Below are positions 1 to 7,473 of a stretch of DNA of 12,061 nucleotides, piece after piece; the stretch's first letter is position 1, and every line of letters starts with the position of its first letter. Location: NCBI GenBank assembly GCA_947496905.1, contig CANMEW010000007.1, forward strand, positions 10,048-22,108, read 5' to 3'. The notes beneath the pieces were generated by a model. That model was not told the DNA's origin. It worked only from the letters and a program-made list of their open reading frames with translations, and did not search any database. The DNA comes from Rickettsiales bacterium (GTDB lineage: Bacteria > Pseudomonadota > Alphaproteobacteria > Rickettsiales > UBA1997). Position numbers and translations under genes: made by a program.

Positions 1-345
1 GAAGCTGAAGAATTGTGCGACGAAATCGCCATCATCAATCACGGACAGGTCATTGCCAATGATCGCAAAGAAAATTTAATGAAGTCTCTTTCGAGCAAAG
101 AGTTAATCATTTCTTTTGTGAGCAACATCTCCCCAAGCATCGTCGAAACCCTTCTGCCCTTACAAACTAAGCTCCTCTCGCAAGATAAAATTTCGATCAC
201 TTACGATCCTGAAAAAATCGAAGTAGAAAAAATTCTTCGCATTATTTCGGATCAAAAAATTCAAATCAGCGACATTTCTACGCAGCAGCCAGATCTAGAG
301 GAAATCTTCAAATATCTGATTAAGTCGCAACAACATCTCTCATGA
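1..345 (+). CDS. ABC transporter ATP-binding protein, C-terminal part (cut by window edge)
   Basis: The frame is open from the first base and ends with TGA at 343-345, so this is the 3' end of a longer gene. The first residues, EAEELCDEIAIINHGQVIAN, are the stretch that follows the H-loop histidine in ABC ATPases: 'EAE-LCD-IAII--G' and then a glycine-containing turn. The tail ends with DLEEIFKYL, the pattern seen near the C-terminus of ATPases that drive ABC-2 type (drug, polysaccharide or lipid exporting) permeases. Walker A, signature and Walker B motifs would lie upstream of the window. The ATPase would sit on the cytoplasmic face of the inner membrane. Its permease is not in the window: the next gene, overlapping by 4 nt, is pyrB. 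The substrate cannot be told from this fragment. Confidence 0.85.
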   Translation, partial: EAEELCDEIAIINHGQVIANDRKENLMKSLSSKELIISFVSNISPSIVETLLPLQTKLLSQDKISITYDPEKIEVEKILRIISDQKIQISDISTQQPDLEEIFKYLIKSQQHLS

Positions 346-1253
346 AAGACCTCATCAGCATAGACCAGCTCTCGATCCAAGAGATTAACGAAATTCACCA
401 AGAAGCAGAAAATTTTCTAAAAAATCCTCACAAAAATTACTCAGATTTGTCGGGAAAAATTTTAGTAAATTTTTTCTTCGAGAATTCTACGCGCACCAGA
501 ACCTCATTCGAGATTGCAGCCAAGCGTCTAGGCGCAGAAATCGTAAATATCGACATCTCCCTTTCGTCGCTGAAAAAAGGTGAGTCAATCATCGACACCG
601 CAAAAACAATCAATGCCATGAACCCTGACTTTGTGGCCATTCGTCACAATGCTAGCGGTATTGCTTCCCTGCTCAAAAAATACATTTCCGCCTCGCTGAT
701 CAATGCCGGAGACGGTACAAACGAACACCCTTCTCAGGCTTTACTCGATTCTTTCGTCATTAAACAGCACAAGAAAAATCTGAAAAATCTGAAAATCGTA
801 ATTTGCGGAGATGTTCTACATTCAAGAGTGGCGCGCTCCAACATTAAGTTGCTCAAAAAATTTGGCGCAGAAATACGCGTGGTTACGCCGACTACTTTAA
901 TTACTCACGGCTACAAAATTTGGCTGAAGGAAAATTGGAATATTGGTGTTTTTGAATCTCTTGCGGAGGGGGTCGTTGGGGCTGACGTGGTAATGATGCT
1001 ACGTATTCAACAAGAGCGAATGCTGGGATGCTACATTACATCTCTGTCGGAATATTTTAAACTTTTTGGTCTCACTCACGAAAAATTAAAACTCGCACCG
1101 AATGCTTTGGTGTTGCATCCCGGTCCAATTAATCGCGAGGTAGAAATTTCTTCCGCACTAGCTGACGACAAAAAAATCAGCCTCATTCTCGAGCAAGTTG
1201 AAGCTGGAGTTGCGGTGAGACAAGCGCTGCTAAAATTCCTCAATAAAGTCTAA
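342..1253 (+). CDS. pyrB: aspartate carbamoyltransferase catalytic subunit
   Basis: The product joins carbamoyl phosphate and L-aspartate to give N-carbamoyl-aspartate, the committed step of de novo pyrimidine synthesis in the cytoplasm. At 303 residues it has the normal catalytic-chain length. Visible motifs are the carbamoyl-phosphate loop STRTR at residues 49-53, the SLKKGES lysine loop at 76-82, HPSQALLD at 129-136, the domain-2 stretch CGDVLHSRVARS at 155-166, LRIQQER near 220, and HPGPINRE at 259-266. The first two and HPSQ identify a carbamoyltransferase. The HPGPINR loop and LRIQQER favour PyrB over ornithine carbamoyltransferase. The ATG overlaps the stop of the ABC gene as ATGA, which suggests translational coupling. 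No regulatory chain (pyrI) or dihydroorotase (pyrC) follows; the next gene is convergent. Making its own pyrimidines argues against the most reduced nucleotide-importing parasites. Confidence 0.95.
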   Translation: MKDLISIDQLSIQEINEIHQEAENFLKNPHKNYSDLSGKILVNFFFENSTRTRTSFEIAAKRLGAEIVNIDISLSSLKKGESIIDTAKTINAMNPDFVAIRHNASGIASLLKKYISASLINAGDGTNEHPSQALLDSFVIKQHKKNLKNLKIVICGDVLHSRVARSNIKLLKKFGAEIRVVTPTTLITHGYKIWLKENWNIGVFESLAEGVVGADVVMMLRIQQERMLGCYITSLSEYFKLFGLTHEKLKLAPNALVLHPGPINREVEISSALADDKKISLILEQVEAGVAVRQALLKFLNKV

Positions 1254-1301
1254 TTTTTTACCCTCTCACCCCTCCGAACCCGCGCCAATCCTGAGTCAAA
1301 A

Positions 1302-1335
1302 AAAAAGATTTTCCAGGCGCCTGGAAAATCTTTTT
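1302..1335. terminator. bidirectional intrinsic terminator between convergent pyrB and pdhC
   Basis: Bases 1302-1335 form a perfect 34-nt palindrome. Arms of AAAAAGATTTTCCAGGC and its exact complement meet at the centre, and the upstream A-run extends back to 1298. Read on either strand, it gives a GC-containing stem (core CCAGGCGCCTGG) that runs into a U-tract. It lies 48 nt after the pyrB stop and 48 nt after the pdhC stop, which is where a shared terminator for two convergent genes would be expected. Confidence 0.85.
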
Positions 1336-1383
1336 GGAAAAAATGCTCAGAAGAAATGTTTGTAATCAGCTCGCAAGCCTTGG

Positions 1384-2631
1384 TTAGACCACCATTAAAA
1401 TTGGATGTTCAACGTAGCGACGTAGCGCTTTCAAAAATTCTGCACCGACTGCGCCGTCAACGGATCTGTGGTCTGAAGACAATGTCACATTCATCATGTG
1501 GGCAATTTTAATTTGTCCATGCTCCACGACTGGTTTCTCAACCGCCCTTGCAACGGCTAAAATACAGCTTTGCGGAGGATTCACAATCGCAGCAAAATTG
1601 TCGATTCCAAACATCCCCAAATTAGAAATGCTGAAAGATCCACCTTGGAACTCTTCTGGCTGAAGCTTTCCTTCGCGCGCTTTTTTAGCCAACTGTTTGG
1701 CTTCAACTGAAATTGCCTGAATGGTTTTTTGGTCAGCATTTTTAATGATTGGCGTGATTAGTCCGCCGTCAATTGCCACCGCCATCGAGATGTCAATATT
1801 GTTGTAGATCAAAACCGCTTCATCTGACCAAGCAGAATTTGCTTCTGGAACTTTTTTCAAAGACATCGCAACGGCTTTGATCATTAAATCATTTACAGAA
1901 ATTTTGTAAGCTGGGTTGCCTGCCGCATCAACAGCTGCAACCTCATTCAAGGCTGCACGAAGTTCTTGAAGACGATCAATTTTCAACTCGCAAGAGAGGT
2001 AAAAATGAGGAACATTTTGCTTCGATTCTAAAAGTCTTTTGGCAATGACCTTCCTGATGTTGTTATTTTTTACAGCGTGAAATTCTTGCGGATTGCGGCG
2101 AATCGCTCCAGATCTGGAAATGCCACCATTCAGTAATCCTAAAACATCATCTTTGATTATTCTGCCGTGAGGGCCAGAGCCAGAAATTCCAGCGAGAGAG
2201 ACTCCGCCATCTTTCGCAATTCTTTTGGCAAGTGGACTGGCTTTAATGTGTGAAGAAAATTCTGCCGAAGTTGGCATTTGTTGAGTTGCTTGAGTAGATG
2301 TGGCGAGAATTTTTTCTTCTTTTTTTACTTCAGCTTTTGCTGGGGCGGAGCTTTTGGACGAATAATTTTCTAAAATCTTTTTGTCTTCTCCGACCTCAAG
2401 AATCAGTGCGATGCAAGAATTTACCGGAACATTTTCAGAACCTTCGGCAATTAAAATTTTGCCCAAAATTCCTTCGTCAACTGCCTCGACTTCCATTGTT
2501 GCTTTGTCGGTTTCGATCTCGGCAATTACTTCTCCCGCCTTGATTTGGTCACCTTCTTTTTTTATCCATTTAGCAAGATTTCCCTCTTTCATTGTTGGTG
2601 AAAGAGCGGGCATTAAAATTTCAATTGGCAT
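1384..2631 (-). CDS. pdhC: dihydrolipoamide acetyltransferase, E2 of the pyruvate dehydrogenase complex
   Basis: This E2 core enzyme passes the acetyl group from E1-bound hydroxyethyl-thiamine diphosphate through lipoamide to CoA, feeding acetyl-CoA into the TCA cycle. The 415 residues hold the standard three parts. The first is one N-terminal lipoyl domain (about 1-78) with the lipoylated lysine K43 in ETDKATMEVEA. The second is a flexible Ala/Lys/Ser linker followed by a peripheral-subunit-binding domain (about 129-164, with ASPLAKRIAK and GSGPHGRIIKDDV). The third is the C-terminal acyltransferase domain with catalytic DHRSVDG (H388, D392). A single lipoyl domain and this length fit alphaproteobacterial PdhC. 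E1 and E3 genes are not adjacent. The start lacks a clear Shine-Dalgarno sequence. A palindromic element ends 26 nt upstream of the ATG and may separate it from the ccmH operon. OdhB (succinyl-transferring E2) is the alternative, but the LMPALSPTM start is typical of PdhC. Confidence 0.93.
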   Translation of the reverse strand: MPIEILMPALSPTMKEGNLAKWIKKEGDQIKAGEVIAEIETDKATMEVEAVDEGILGKILIAEGSENVPVNSCIALILEVGEDKKILENYSSKSSAPAKAEVKKEEKILATSTQATQQMPTSAEFSSHIKASPLAKRIAKDGGVSLAGISGSGPHGRIIKDDVLGLLNGGISRSGAIRRNPQEFHAVKNNNIRKVIAKRLLESKQNVPHFYLSCELKIDRLQELRAALNEVAAVDAAGNPAYKISVNDLMIKAVAMSLKKVPEANSAWSDEAVLIYNNIDISMAVAIDGGLITPIIKNADQKTIQAISVEAKQLAKKAREGKLQPEEFQGGSFSISNLGMFGIDNFAAIVNPPQSCILAVARAVEKPVVEHGQIKIAHMMNVTLSSDHRSVDGAVGAEFLKALRRYVEHPILMVV

Positions 2632-2656
2632 GATTTTTTGTGATTTTGAGTTTTAT

Positions 2657-2797
2657 GGGAACCTCTAAAAATTAGATTTTTTTGAGAAATTTCTAGGCAT
2701 CCAAATTTTTGAGCAGGAAAGCGTACTACTCGTACGTGCTCGCGAAAAAATTTGGTAACGAAGAAATTACCGGAAAAAGCAATTTTTAGAGGTGCCC
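2657..2797. repeat. 141-bp palindromic (MITE-like) intergenic element
   Basis: The ends are inverted repeats: GGGAACCTCTAAAAATT at 2657-2673 and AATTTTTAGAGGTGCCC at 2781-2797 pair at 16 of 17 positions. The interior pairs too: CCAAATTTTTgAGCA (2701-2715) with TGCTcgcgAAAAAATTTGG (2737-2755), AATTTCT with AGAAATT, and at the exact centre a CGTAC-TACTC-GTACG hairpin (2722-2736). The element can therefore fold as one long imperfect stem on either strand. It encodes no obvious protein. It fills the gap between the ends of ccmH and the start of pdhC, both on the minus strand. The form resembles Rickettsia-type palindromic elements or a MITE; no second full copy is in the window, so mobility is not shown. 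Confidence 0.7.
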
Positions 2798-2828
2798 TTA
2801 TACCAGAGCTACTTGAAACCTGAACTTC

Positions 2829-3263
2829 TCAGCTCTGCTCTGGCATACGGGGTTCCCCACAGCGTGGGGCTCCGCCAATGCGGCGTAAAGAATGAAAAAA
2901 GAAAATTGCTGCGATGAGAGAAAAAAAGATTGGCAAAAACCAGAGAAGAAATCCGCCATTTTTTACACTTGGTTCGGTGAGAATATCTGCGCCGAATTTT
3001 TCCACTAACTCCGCCTTAATTTCCACATCACTTTTTTGATTGGCAATTTTTTGACGGATTAGTTTTCTCATCCCGAAAGAAAATTCACTGTTGGAATTTT
3101 CGATTACCTGACCACCGCAAACCACGCACCTCACCTGCAAAAATAAATTCATTGCACGCTGCTCCAAAGCTTCATCAGTCAATCTTTCTTCCGGAGAAAA
3201 AGCGTGAGCGGAGAGCGAGAATAGTAGAAAAAAAACTGCGAGATTTTTACAGAAAATTTTCAT
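2829..3263 (-). CDS. ccmH: cytochrome c maturation protein CcmH (thiol-disulfide component of haem lyase)
   Basis: CcmH reduces apocytochrome c cysteines in the periplasm before haem attachment in the System I (Ccm) pathway. The 144 residues show a signal/anchor segment at about 8-21, the redox motif RCVVCGGQ with C46 and C49 (family pattern LRCxxCQ), the helical stretch with SNSEFSFGMRKLIR, and a C-terminal membrane helix at about 104-125. This matches the small CcmH/NrfF-type protein rather than the longer CcmH-CcmI fusion. The gene starts inside the 3' end of dapF (17-nt overlap) and so is probably translated in the same operon. The last residues, roughly GGAPRCGEPRMPEQS, come after the expected end at the basic cluster behind the membrane helix. 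They are encoded by hairpin-rich DNA, so the tail may derive from an inserted repeat. Other ccm genes are not in the window. Confidence 0.9.
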   Translation of the reverse strand: MKIFCKNLAVFFLLFSLSAHAFSPEERLTDEALEQRAMNLFLQVRCVVCGGQVIENSNSEFSFGMRKLIRQKIANQKSDVEIKAELVEKFGADILTEPSVKNGGFLLWFLPIFFSLIAAIFFFHSLRRIGGAPRCGEPRMPEQS

Positions 3264-4167
3264 CGATCTCGCCAGTAAAAATTTTTTCGTACCCGCCAGT
3301 CATTACCACTGAAGATCCTTCGCCATTCCACTCGATGAGTAAATCGCCGCCTTCAAAACGAAGGGTAATTTTTTTGCTTTTGACCAAATTTTTTTTGATT
3401 GCCAAAACCGCCACTGCGCAAGCGCCAGAGCCACAGGCAAGAGTTTCTCCTGCACCGCGCTCCCACACTCTTACATTGATTAAATCGTCGGAAATAATGT
3501 GAGCAAATTCGACATTAGTTTTTTGTGGAAAGATCGAGCTGGTTTCAACTTTTGGTCCAATGGAAAAAAAATCTTCGTCGCTTAGTGGACGCTCTACGAA
3601 TGCTACGGCGTGAGGATTGCCAACATTAACGCAGCCAAAATTAAATCCGAAAAGTGCGACTTGCTGAGGATCCGTCCCCAAAGAAAGAGGAATTTTTTCT
3701 GCCTCAAAGCTGGGAACGCCCATGTCGACGGAAATTAGGCTTTCACTTTTCCAGCATTTTAAAATTCCGGCAGCGGTTTTGATTAAAACTTTTTCAGATT
3801 TTTTTTCAGAAAGTAAGATTGAAGCAACGCATCTGGTCGCGTTTCCGCAGGCGCCAGACAAGGATCCGTCTGAGTTGTAGATTTCCATCAAGCAATCTGC
3901 ATCGGACGAAGCTCTGACAATGATTAGTTGGTCACAGCCAATATTTTTGCGGTTGGAGATTTTTTTTATTTGCTCGGAAGTGAGGGATAGGCTGGTTGCG
4001 CGAGCGTCGAAAATAGCAAAATTATTTCCAGCTCCACTCATCTTAACAAAAGAAACCGAGGAAGAGTTGGAAGGAGCGTCGCTGGTGGCATTCCCAGCTC
4101 CGCTATACTTAGTCAAATTTAAATTCCGTTTAAATTTGGCACTGAAGGAATGTTTGGAGGCGACCAT
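3247..4167 (-). CDS. dapF: diaminopimelate epimerase with N-terminal extension
   Basis: DapF interconverts LL- and meso-2,6-diaminopimelate, supplying the peptidoglycan cross-linking residue and lysine. The two catalytic cysteines are visible: C107 in ACGNATRC and C245 in LACGSGACA. Also present are the N-terminal motif FVKMSGAGNNF, the NIGCDQ loop, GNPHAV and WERGAGETLACGSG. The conserved protein begins near residue 39, leaving about 38 extra residues at the N-terminus against the usual length near 275. That extension contains KYSGAGN, an echo of the true start KMSGAGN, and is encoded over a perfect 10-bp inverted repeat. The ATG directly follows the efp stop with no spacer, which supports this start. 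An internal TTG at residue 17 or 19 is possible, but no in-frame ATG lies just before FVKMSGAGN. meso-DAP synthesis implies that the cell keeps peptidoglycan. Confidence 0.93.
   Translation of the reverse strand: MVASKHSFSAKFKRNLNLTKYSGAGNATSDAPSNSSSVSFVKMSGAGNNFAIFDARATSLSLTSEQIKKISNRKNIGCDQLIIVRASSDADCLMEIYNSDGSLSGACGNATRCVASILLSEKKSEKVLIKTAAGILKCWKSESLISVDMGVPSFEAEKIPLSLGTDPQQVALFGFNFGCVNVGNPHAVAFVERPLSDEDFFSIGPKVETSSIFPQKTNVEFAHIISDDLINVRVWERGAGETLACGSGACAVAVLAIKKNLVKSKKITLRFEGGDLLIEWNGEGSSVVMTGGYEKIFTGEIDENFL
4114..4138. repeat. perfect inverted repeat inside the 5' end of dapF
   Basis: CAAATTTAAA (4114-4123) and TTTAAATTTG (4129-4138) are exact complements separated by TTCCG. The repeat lies in the stretch that codes for the non-conserved N-terminal extension of DapF. 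It could form a hairpin in the efp-dapF message shortly after the dapF start codon. Its function, if any, is unknown. Confidence 0.7.
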
Positions 4168-4743
4168 CTACGACTTCGCTTTGATGACTCTGCTGACGTA
4201 AGTGAAATCCTCGGTGCGGATGATTATTTCTTCGCCACTTTCAACAAAAGGCGGAACTAGTACGCGCACGCCATTTTCTAGGATTGCTGGCTTGTAAGAA
4301 GATGCTGCAGTTTGACCCTTTACTACAGCGTCGGCTTGCACGATTAGCCCAGTAACTTGTTCTGGAAGCGCGATTGAGATGGGGTCGTCATTACAATATT
4401 CTACGCGAATATTCATCCCTTCCGCTAAAAAAGGTAAGGCATCGCCAACGAGAGATTTTTTGAACTGAACAGTTTCAAAACTTTCCATGTCCATTGCGAC
4501 GATTTCGTCTTGGTCTAAATATTGGAATTGAAAATTTTTCTGCTCAACAAAGGCGACGTCGACATCTTCATTAGAATTGTAGCGAGTGTTGGTTTTATTG
4601 CCGGTGACAAGATTTTTCATCTCGACTTGAATGTAGGCTCCGCCCTTTCCTGGCTTAACATGGTCACGTTTTAAAATTGACCAAAGTTGATTTTGGAATT
4701 GAATGACATTTCCCACTCGCAGTGAGTTTGCGTTAGTTTTCAT
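4168..4743 (-). CDS. efp: translation elongation factor P
   Basis: EF-P binds between the ribosomal P and E sites and relieves stalling at consecutive prolines. Starting at the ATG at 4743 gives 191 residues, the usual family size, beginning MKTNANSLRVGNVIQF. The modification loop is HVKPGKGGAYIQV, with K33 at the position that is lysylated in the EpmA/EpmB pathway; a lysine there fits that type rather than the arginine-rhamnosylated type. The KOW-like domain (about 1-65) and two OB domains follow, ending in GEEIIIRTEDFTYVSRV. A longer frame from the ATG at 4776 adds 11 residues (MSGALQSDSVF) with no counterpart in EF-P, and that ATG sits in the loop of a hairpin; I prefer 4743. Neither start has a clear Shine-Dalgarno sequence. 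The gene lies between yidC and dapF on the same strand, abutting dapF. Confidence 0.93.
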   Translation of the reverse strand: MKTNANSLRVGNVIQFQNQLWSILKRDHVKPGKGGAYIQVEMKNLVTGNKTNTRYNSNEDVDVAFVEQKNFQFQYLDQDEIVAMDMESFETVQFKKSLVGDALPFLAEGMNIRVEYCNDDPISIALPEQVTGLIVQADAVVKGQTAASSYKPAILENGVRVLVPPFVESGEEIIIRTEDFTYVSRVIKAKS

Positions 4744-4767
4744 AAATACCGAATCTGATTGAAGGGC

Positions 4768-4781
4768 GCCGCTCATGCGGC
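4768..4781. repeat. small hairpin in the yidC-efp spacer
   Basis: GCCGC (4768-4772) and GCGGC (4777-4781) pair around a 4-nt loop. In the minus-strand message the loop contains the upstream candidate ATG of efp (4776). The neighbouring sequence ATGCGGCATAAAGAAT (4775-4790) nearly repeats ATGCGGCGTAAAGAAT (2878-2893) in the 3' end of ccmH, which is also next to a GC-rich hairpin. This may be a fragment of a dispersed repeat. Confidence 0.5.
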
Positions 4782-4800
4782 ATAAAGAATTTGATGACGG

Positions 4801-6558
4801 TTAACTGAGTTTGCTTAGATGGGAGGTTTCTTGATTGAGTTTTTTGCTGATTACCCATTGTTGCAGAATTGAGAGGGAATTGCTCCAAGTCCAGTAAATC
4901 ACTAGTCCGGCAGGGAAGGCCGCTAGTACAAAAGTTAAAACGAAAGGCATCCATTTTAGAATTTTTGCTTGAGTTGGGTCTGCAGATGTTGGGCTCAATT
5001 TTTGCTGAATGACCATCGTCACACCCATCAAGATCGGCCAGATGCCAATGGTGAAGGCGCTAGACACCGAGAATGGTAGCAGGCCAAACAGGTTGAAAAT
5101 AGAAGTTGGATCTGGAGCGGAGAGGTCGTGAATCCAGCCGTAGAAAGAGGCGTGGCGCATGTCGAGAGTGACATAGAGCACTTTGTAAAGTGCGAAGAAA
5201 ACTGGAATTTGAATTAAAATTGGCAGACATCCCGAAGCGGGGTTAACATTTTCGCTCTTGTAGAGCTCCATCATTTCGCGGTTCATCGCCAATTTGTCAC
5301 CTTTAAGTCTGGTGCGCAGAGCCTCAATTTTTGGCTGAAGTTTTTTTATTTTACCAATTGCGGCGTAAGATTTATTCGCCATTGGGAACAGCGCCAGCTT
5401 GATTAGAACCGTCATCGCTAAAATTGCTAAACCAAAATTTCCCAAAAGTTTGTTCAGCATCTCAATGATGAAAAGGAATGGTTTGGTGAGGAAATAAAAC
5501 CAACCGAAATCAACGGCGCGGTCGAAAAGTTTAGCGTCGTAATCTTTGGAATATCGGTCTAGCAGCTTGATATCCTTGGCTCCGGCAAATAAGTGGTGAT
5601 CAAATTTGATCTCTTCGCCGGCAAGAACTTTAAATTCCTGACCAATGAATTCTGAGTTAAAAAAATTATTTTTATTGCTGGAGGAGTAGTTGAAGCTGGC
5701 ATTGTAGCTGATCTGTTTGTCAGGAATGATTGAACTCAACCAGTATTTATCGGTGATGCCGAGCCAGCCGCCAGTACCGCTGAAATTTTGTTTTTTCTCC
5801 TCGATGAGATCGCTGTAAGAAACCTCGTGAAGTATGTCGGAGAAGACACCAATTGGACCTTCGTGCAGAATGTAAATTGCCTTTTGGACATTGTTCAAAG
5901 TGCGATTGATGCGTCCGTAAGATGCGACAGAAATTTCTTGTTTTGAGTAATTTTTAACGGACTGAGAAATGTCGAACATGTAGTTCTCGTCGAGAGAAAT
6001 TTTGATGAGGAACTCAACATTCTGCTTATTTCTCCACGACAAAATTACTGGATTTTCTGGAGTTAATTTGTTGCTACTGCTCTTCCAAATTGTCTCTGGC
6101 TTTGGCATTTCTAGAGTGCTGTCAGAGCTGATCCAGCCAAAATCGGTGAAGTATCTTTCTTTGCTTTCAGCTGGAGAAAAAAGCGTGACCTCTTCCTTCT
6201 TTTCGGTAGTGGTGAAATATTTTGCCAAGGTCAAGTCGTCAAAGCGCGCACCTTTTAACGAGATGGATCCGTGCAGATTTTCACTTTTGATTTCAATGCG
6301 ATTTTCTTTGCTGTGAGACAGAATTTCGTCACGGTTTTTCAGAGCCAAAATCGCCTCTTGAGGATTTGCTGCAAGTGTTGCTAGAGCATTGCCATCAATT
6401 GTTTTTACCGCCTCTGCAGATGGCTTTGTTGCGGCGAGAATTTTTTTCTCCTGCTCCATTTTTTCCATTTTCGGTTTCTCGTAAAGCCACGTCCAGCTTA
6501 GTAAAATGACGGCAGAAAGAATTGTCGCGAGAAGAATATTTTTATTATTTTGCTGCAT
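4801..6558 (-). CDS. yidC: membrane protein insertase YidC (Oxa1 family)
   Basis: YidC inserts and folds inner-membrane proteins, alone or with the Sec translocon. The 585 residues show the Gram-negative layout: an N-terminal membrane anchor (about 8-26), a large periplasmic domain (about 60-340), and the conserved insertase core (about 350-570) with five membrane segments. Recognisable core stretches are GLAILAMTVLIKLALFPMAN, KLQPKIEALR, MMELYKSENVNPASGCLP, WIHDLSAPDP and FPAGLVIYWTWSN. The groove arginine of E. coli YidC (in MRMLQPK) is a lysine here (IKKLQPK, residues 404-410), which keeps the positive charge. It heads the run yidC-efp-dapF-ccmH on the minus strand. rpmH, rnpA and yidD, often upstream of yidC, are absent; a decayed restriction gene lies there instead. 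A promoter should lie in the 113-nt gap 6559-6671, but I could not pick one out. Confidence 0.96.
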   Translation of the reverse strand: MQQNNKNILLATILSAVILLSWTWLYEKPKMEKMEQEKKILAATKPSAEAVKTIDGNALATLAANPQEAILALKNRDEILSHSKENRIEIKSENLHGSISLKGARFDDLTLAKYFTTTEKKEEVTLFSPAESKERYFTDFGWISSDSTLEMPKPETIWKSSSNKLTPENPVILSWRNKQNVEFLIKISLDENYMFDISQSVKNYSKQEISVASYGRINRTLNNVQKAIYILHEGPIGVFSDILHEVSYSDLIEEKKQNFSGTGGWLGITDKYWLSSIIPDKQISYNASFNYSSSNKNNFFNSEFIGQEFKVLAGEEIKFDHHLFAGAKDIKLLDRYSKDYDAKLFDRAVDFGWFYFLTKPFLFIIEMLNKLLGNFGLAILAMTVLIKLALFPMANKSYAAIGKIKKLQPKIEALRTRLKGDKLAMNREMMELYKSENVNPASGCLPILIQIPVFFALYKVLYVTLDMRHASFYGWIHDLSAPDPTSIFNLFGLLPFSVSSAFTIGIWPILMGVTMVIQQKLSPTSADPTQAKILKWMPFVLTFVLAAFPAGLVIYWTWSNSLSILQQWVISKKLNQETSHLSKLS

Positions 6559-6671
6559 AGGATTGGTTTTATTTGGGTAGGTTAGTTTTTTTGAAGAGAT
6601 GAAGATCGGAGATCATTTTCAACTTGAGCGGGAATAGTTAGCAACTTCATTCGTGCCCTGCGTAGACAGCT

Positions 6672-6944
6672 CTAGGTTTTTAAAAATCCAAGCTCAAACA
6701 CTTGTGGGCGGAGCTTCTGCGTCAGCGCTTCGTAAGTATTTTTAAACTCATCAAAACTCACAGGAATAAAATCGCCGCTGGAATTTCGTGCTGCTAAAGC
6801 TTTGCGGATTTGATACCAACCAATGTCAGGACGGTTTAGTTTTAGTTCGTCGCGAACCTGATAAACATCGGTTGCTGAGAAATAAGCTTTCCACAATTCG
6901 CGCCCCGCATCAAGCGCTGCCAAAGCCTCTGCTGAAAGTATTTT
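6672..6944 (-). pseudogene. C-terminal fragment of the type IIG-like enzyme
   Basis: From the T5 run at 6941-6945 the authentic reading frame continues as KILSAEALAALDAGRELW and ends at TAA 6672, about 90 codons later, near FELGFLKT. 'EA-A-LDAGRELW' followed by a short DIRKAL-like segment is the familiar end of these enzymes. An apparent longer frame begins at ATG 7061, but its first 40 residues are a shifted reading of the middle fragment, not a real protein start. Confidence 0.75.
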
Positions 6945-7473
6945 TATCCGCCAAATATTGCGCCATAAAATCAGATTCAAAACGCTCTGATGCGCCAACT
7001 TCAGATTCGCTAAACGGAATAAAATGATTAACAATTGACCATTTTTTGTTGTTCCATTCAAGGTCGTTGGCGCTGGCGGTTAGATTTTTTCCGTGAAATA
7101 GCATCCAAATCAAACAATCGTTTTTGAATTCGTCGGAAAGTGGTTCGGAGGGTTGTAGAAATTGATCGTTATGATTTATCCACGTGTGTTTGATGAGATG
7201 TTGGACAGAAAAAATGACCGTAGCTTGCCATAAATTACTTGGTTTTACATAGAAACCATGACCTCTTGAAGCTACTGAGGAAAGTAAAAAAGTGAAGCTC
7301 GCGGCATTTTGTAAATCGTTAGTACCTGAACACATGTAACCTATTGCATCATTAGACCAAGTTGAAATCCACGCCTTACCTGCTGTGGGAGTAATAGCAT
7401 TTTTTAGTGGAATAGCTGGAATTTTATTTGTTCTTGGGCGGTCTAGCCAAACATTTAAAATTGAGTGAAAAGT
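6910..7473 (-). pseudogene. middle fragment of the type IIG-like enzyme (frame-shifted)
   Basis: The frame is open from just after a TGA at 7474-7476 to TGA at 6910-6912; its first ATG is only at 7335. Upstream of that ATG the translation already looks genuine (RPRTNKIPAIPLKNAITPTA, then GKAWISTWSND). It then runs through VASRGHGFYV and WMLFHGKNLTAS to FIPFSESEVGASERFESDFM, phrases that I associate with the C-terminal half of type IIG/N6 methyltransferases. A start at 7335 would therefore be artificial. The last residues (NTFSRGFGSA) are out of frame with the continuation. Confidence 0.75.

Noticed and set aside
437..640. Minus-strand open frame inside pyrB (67 codons)
   Set aside because: It is antisense to the conserved carbamoyltransferase core and its translation resembles nothing; a shadow frame.
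2298..2668. Plus-strand open frames opposite the pdhC 5' half
   Set aside because: They are mirror readings of the lipoyl domain and low-complexity linker, with no family-like motifs.
3152..3502. Plus-strand frame across the ccmH-dapF overlap
   Set aside because: Both minus-strand genes there are unmistakable and this frame has no recognisable content.
4733..4954. Minus-strand frame between yidC and efp (73 codons)
   Set aside because: It is an out-of-frame reading of the YidC C-terminus followed by the hairpin spacer.
6559..6671. Terminator or small gene between the broken restriction gene and yidC
   Set aside because: Only an imperfect AT-rich repeat (GGTTTTTAAAAATCC near 6674-6688) was found, lying in the coding tail; nothing with a stem plus T-run, and no convincing short gene.
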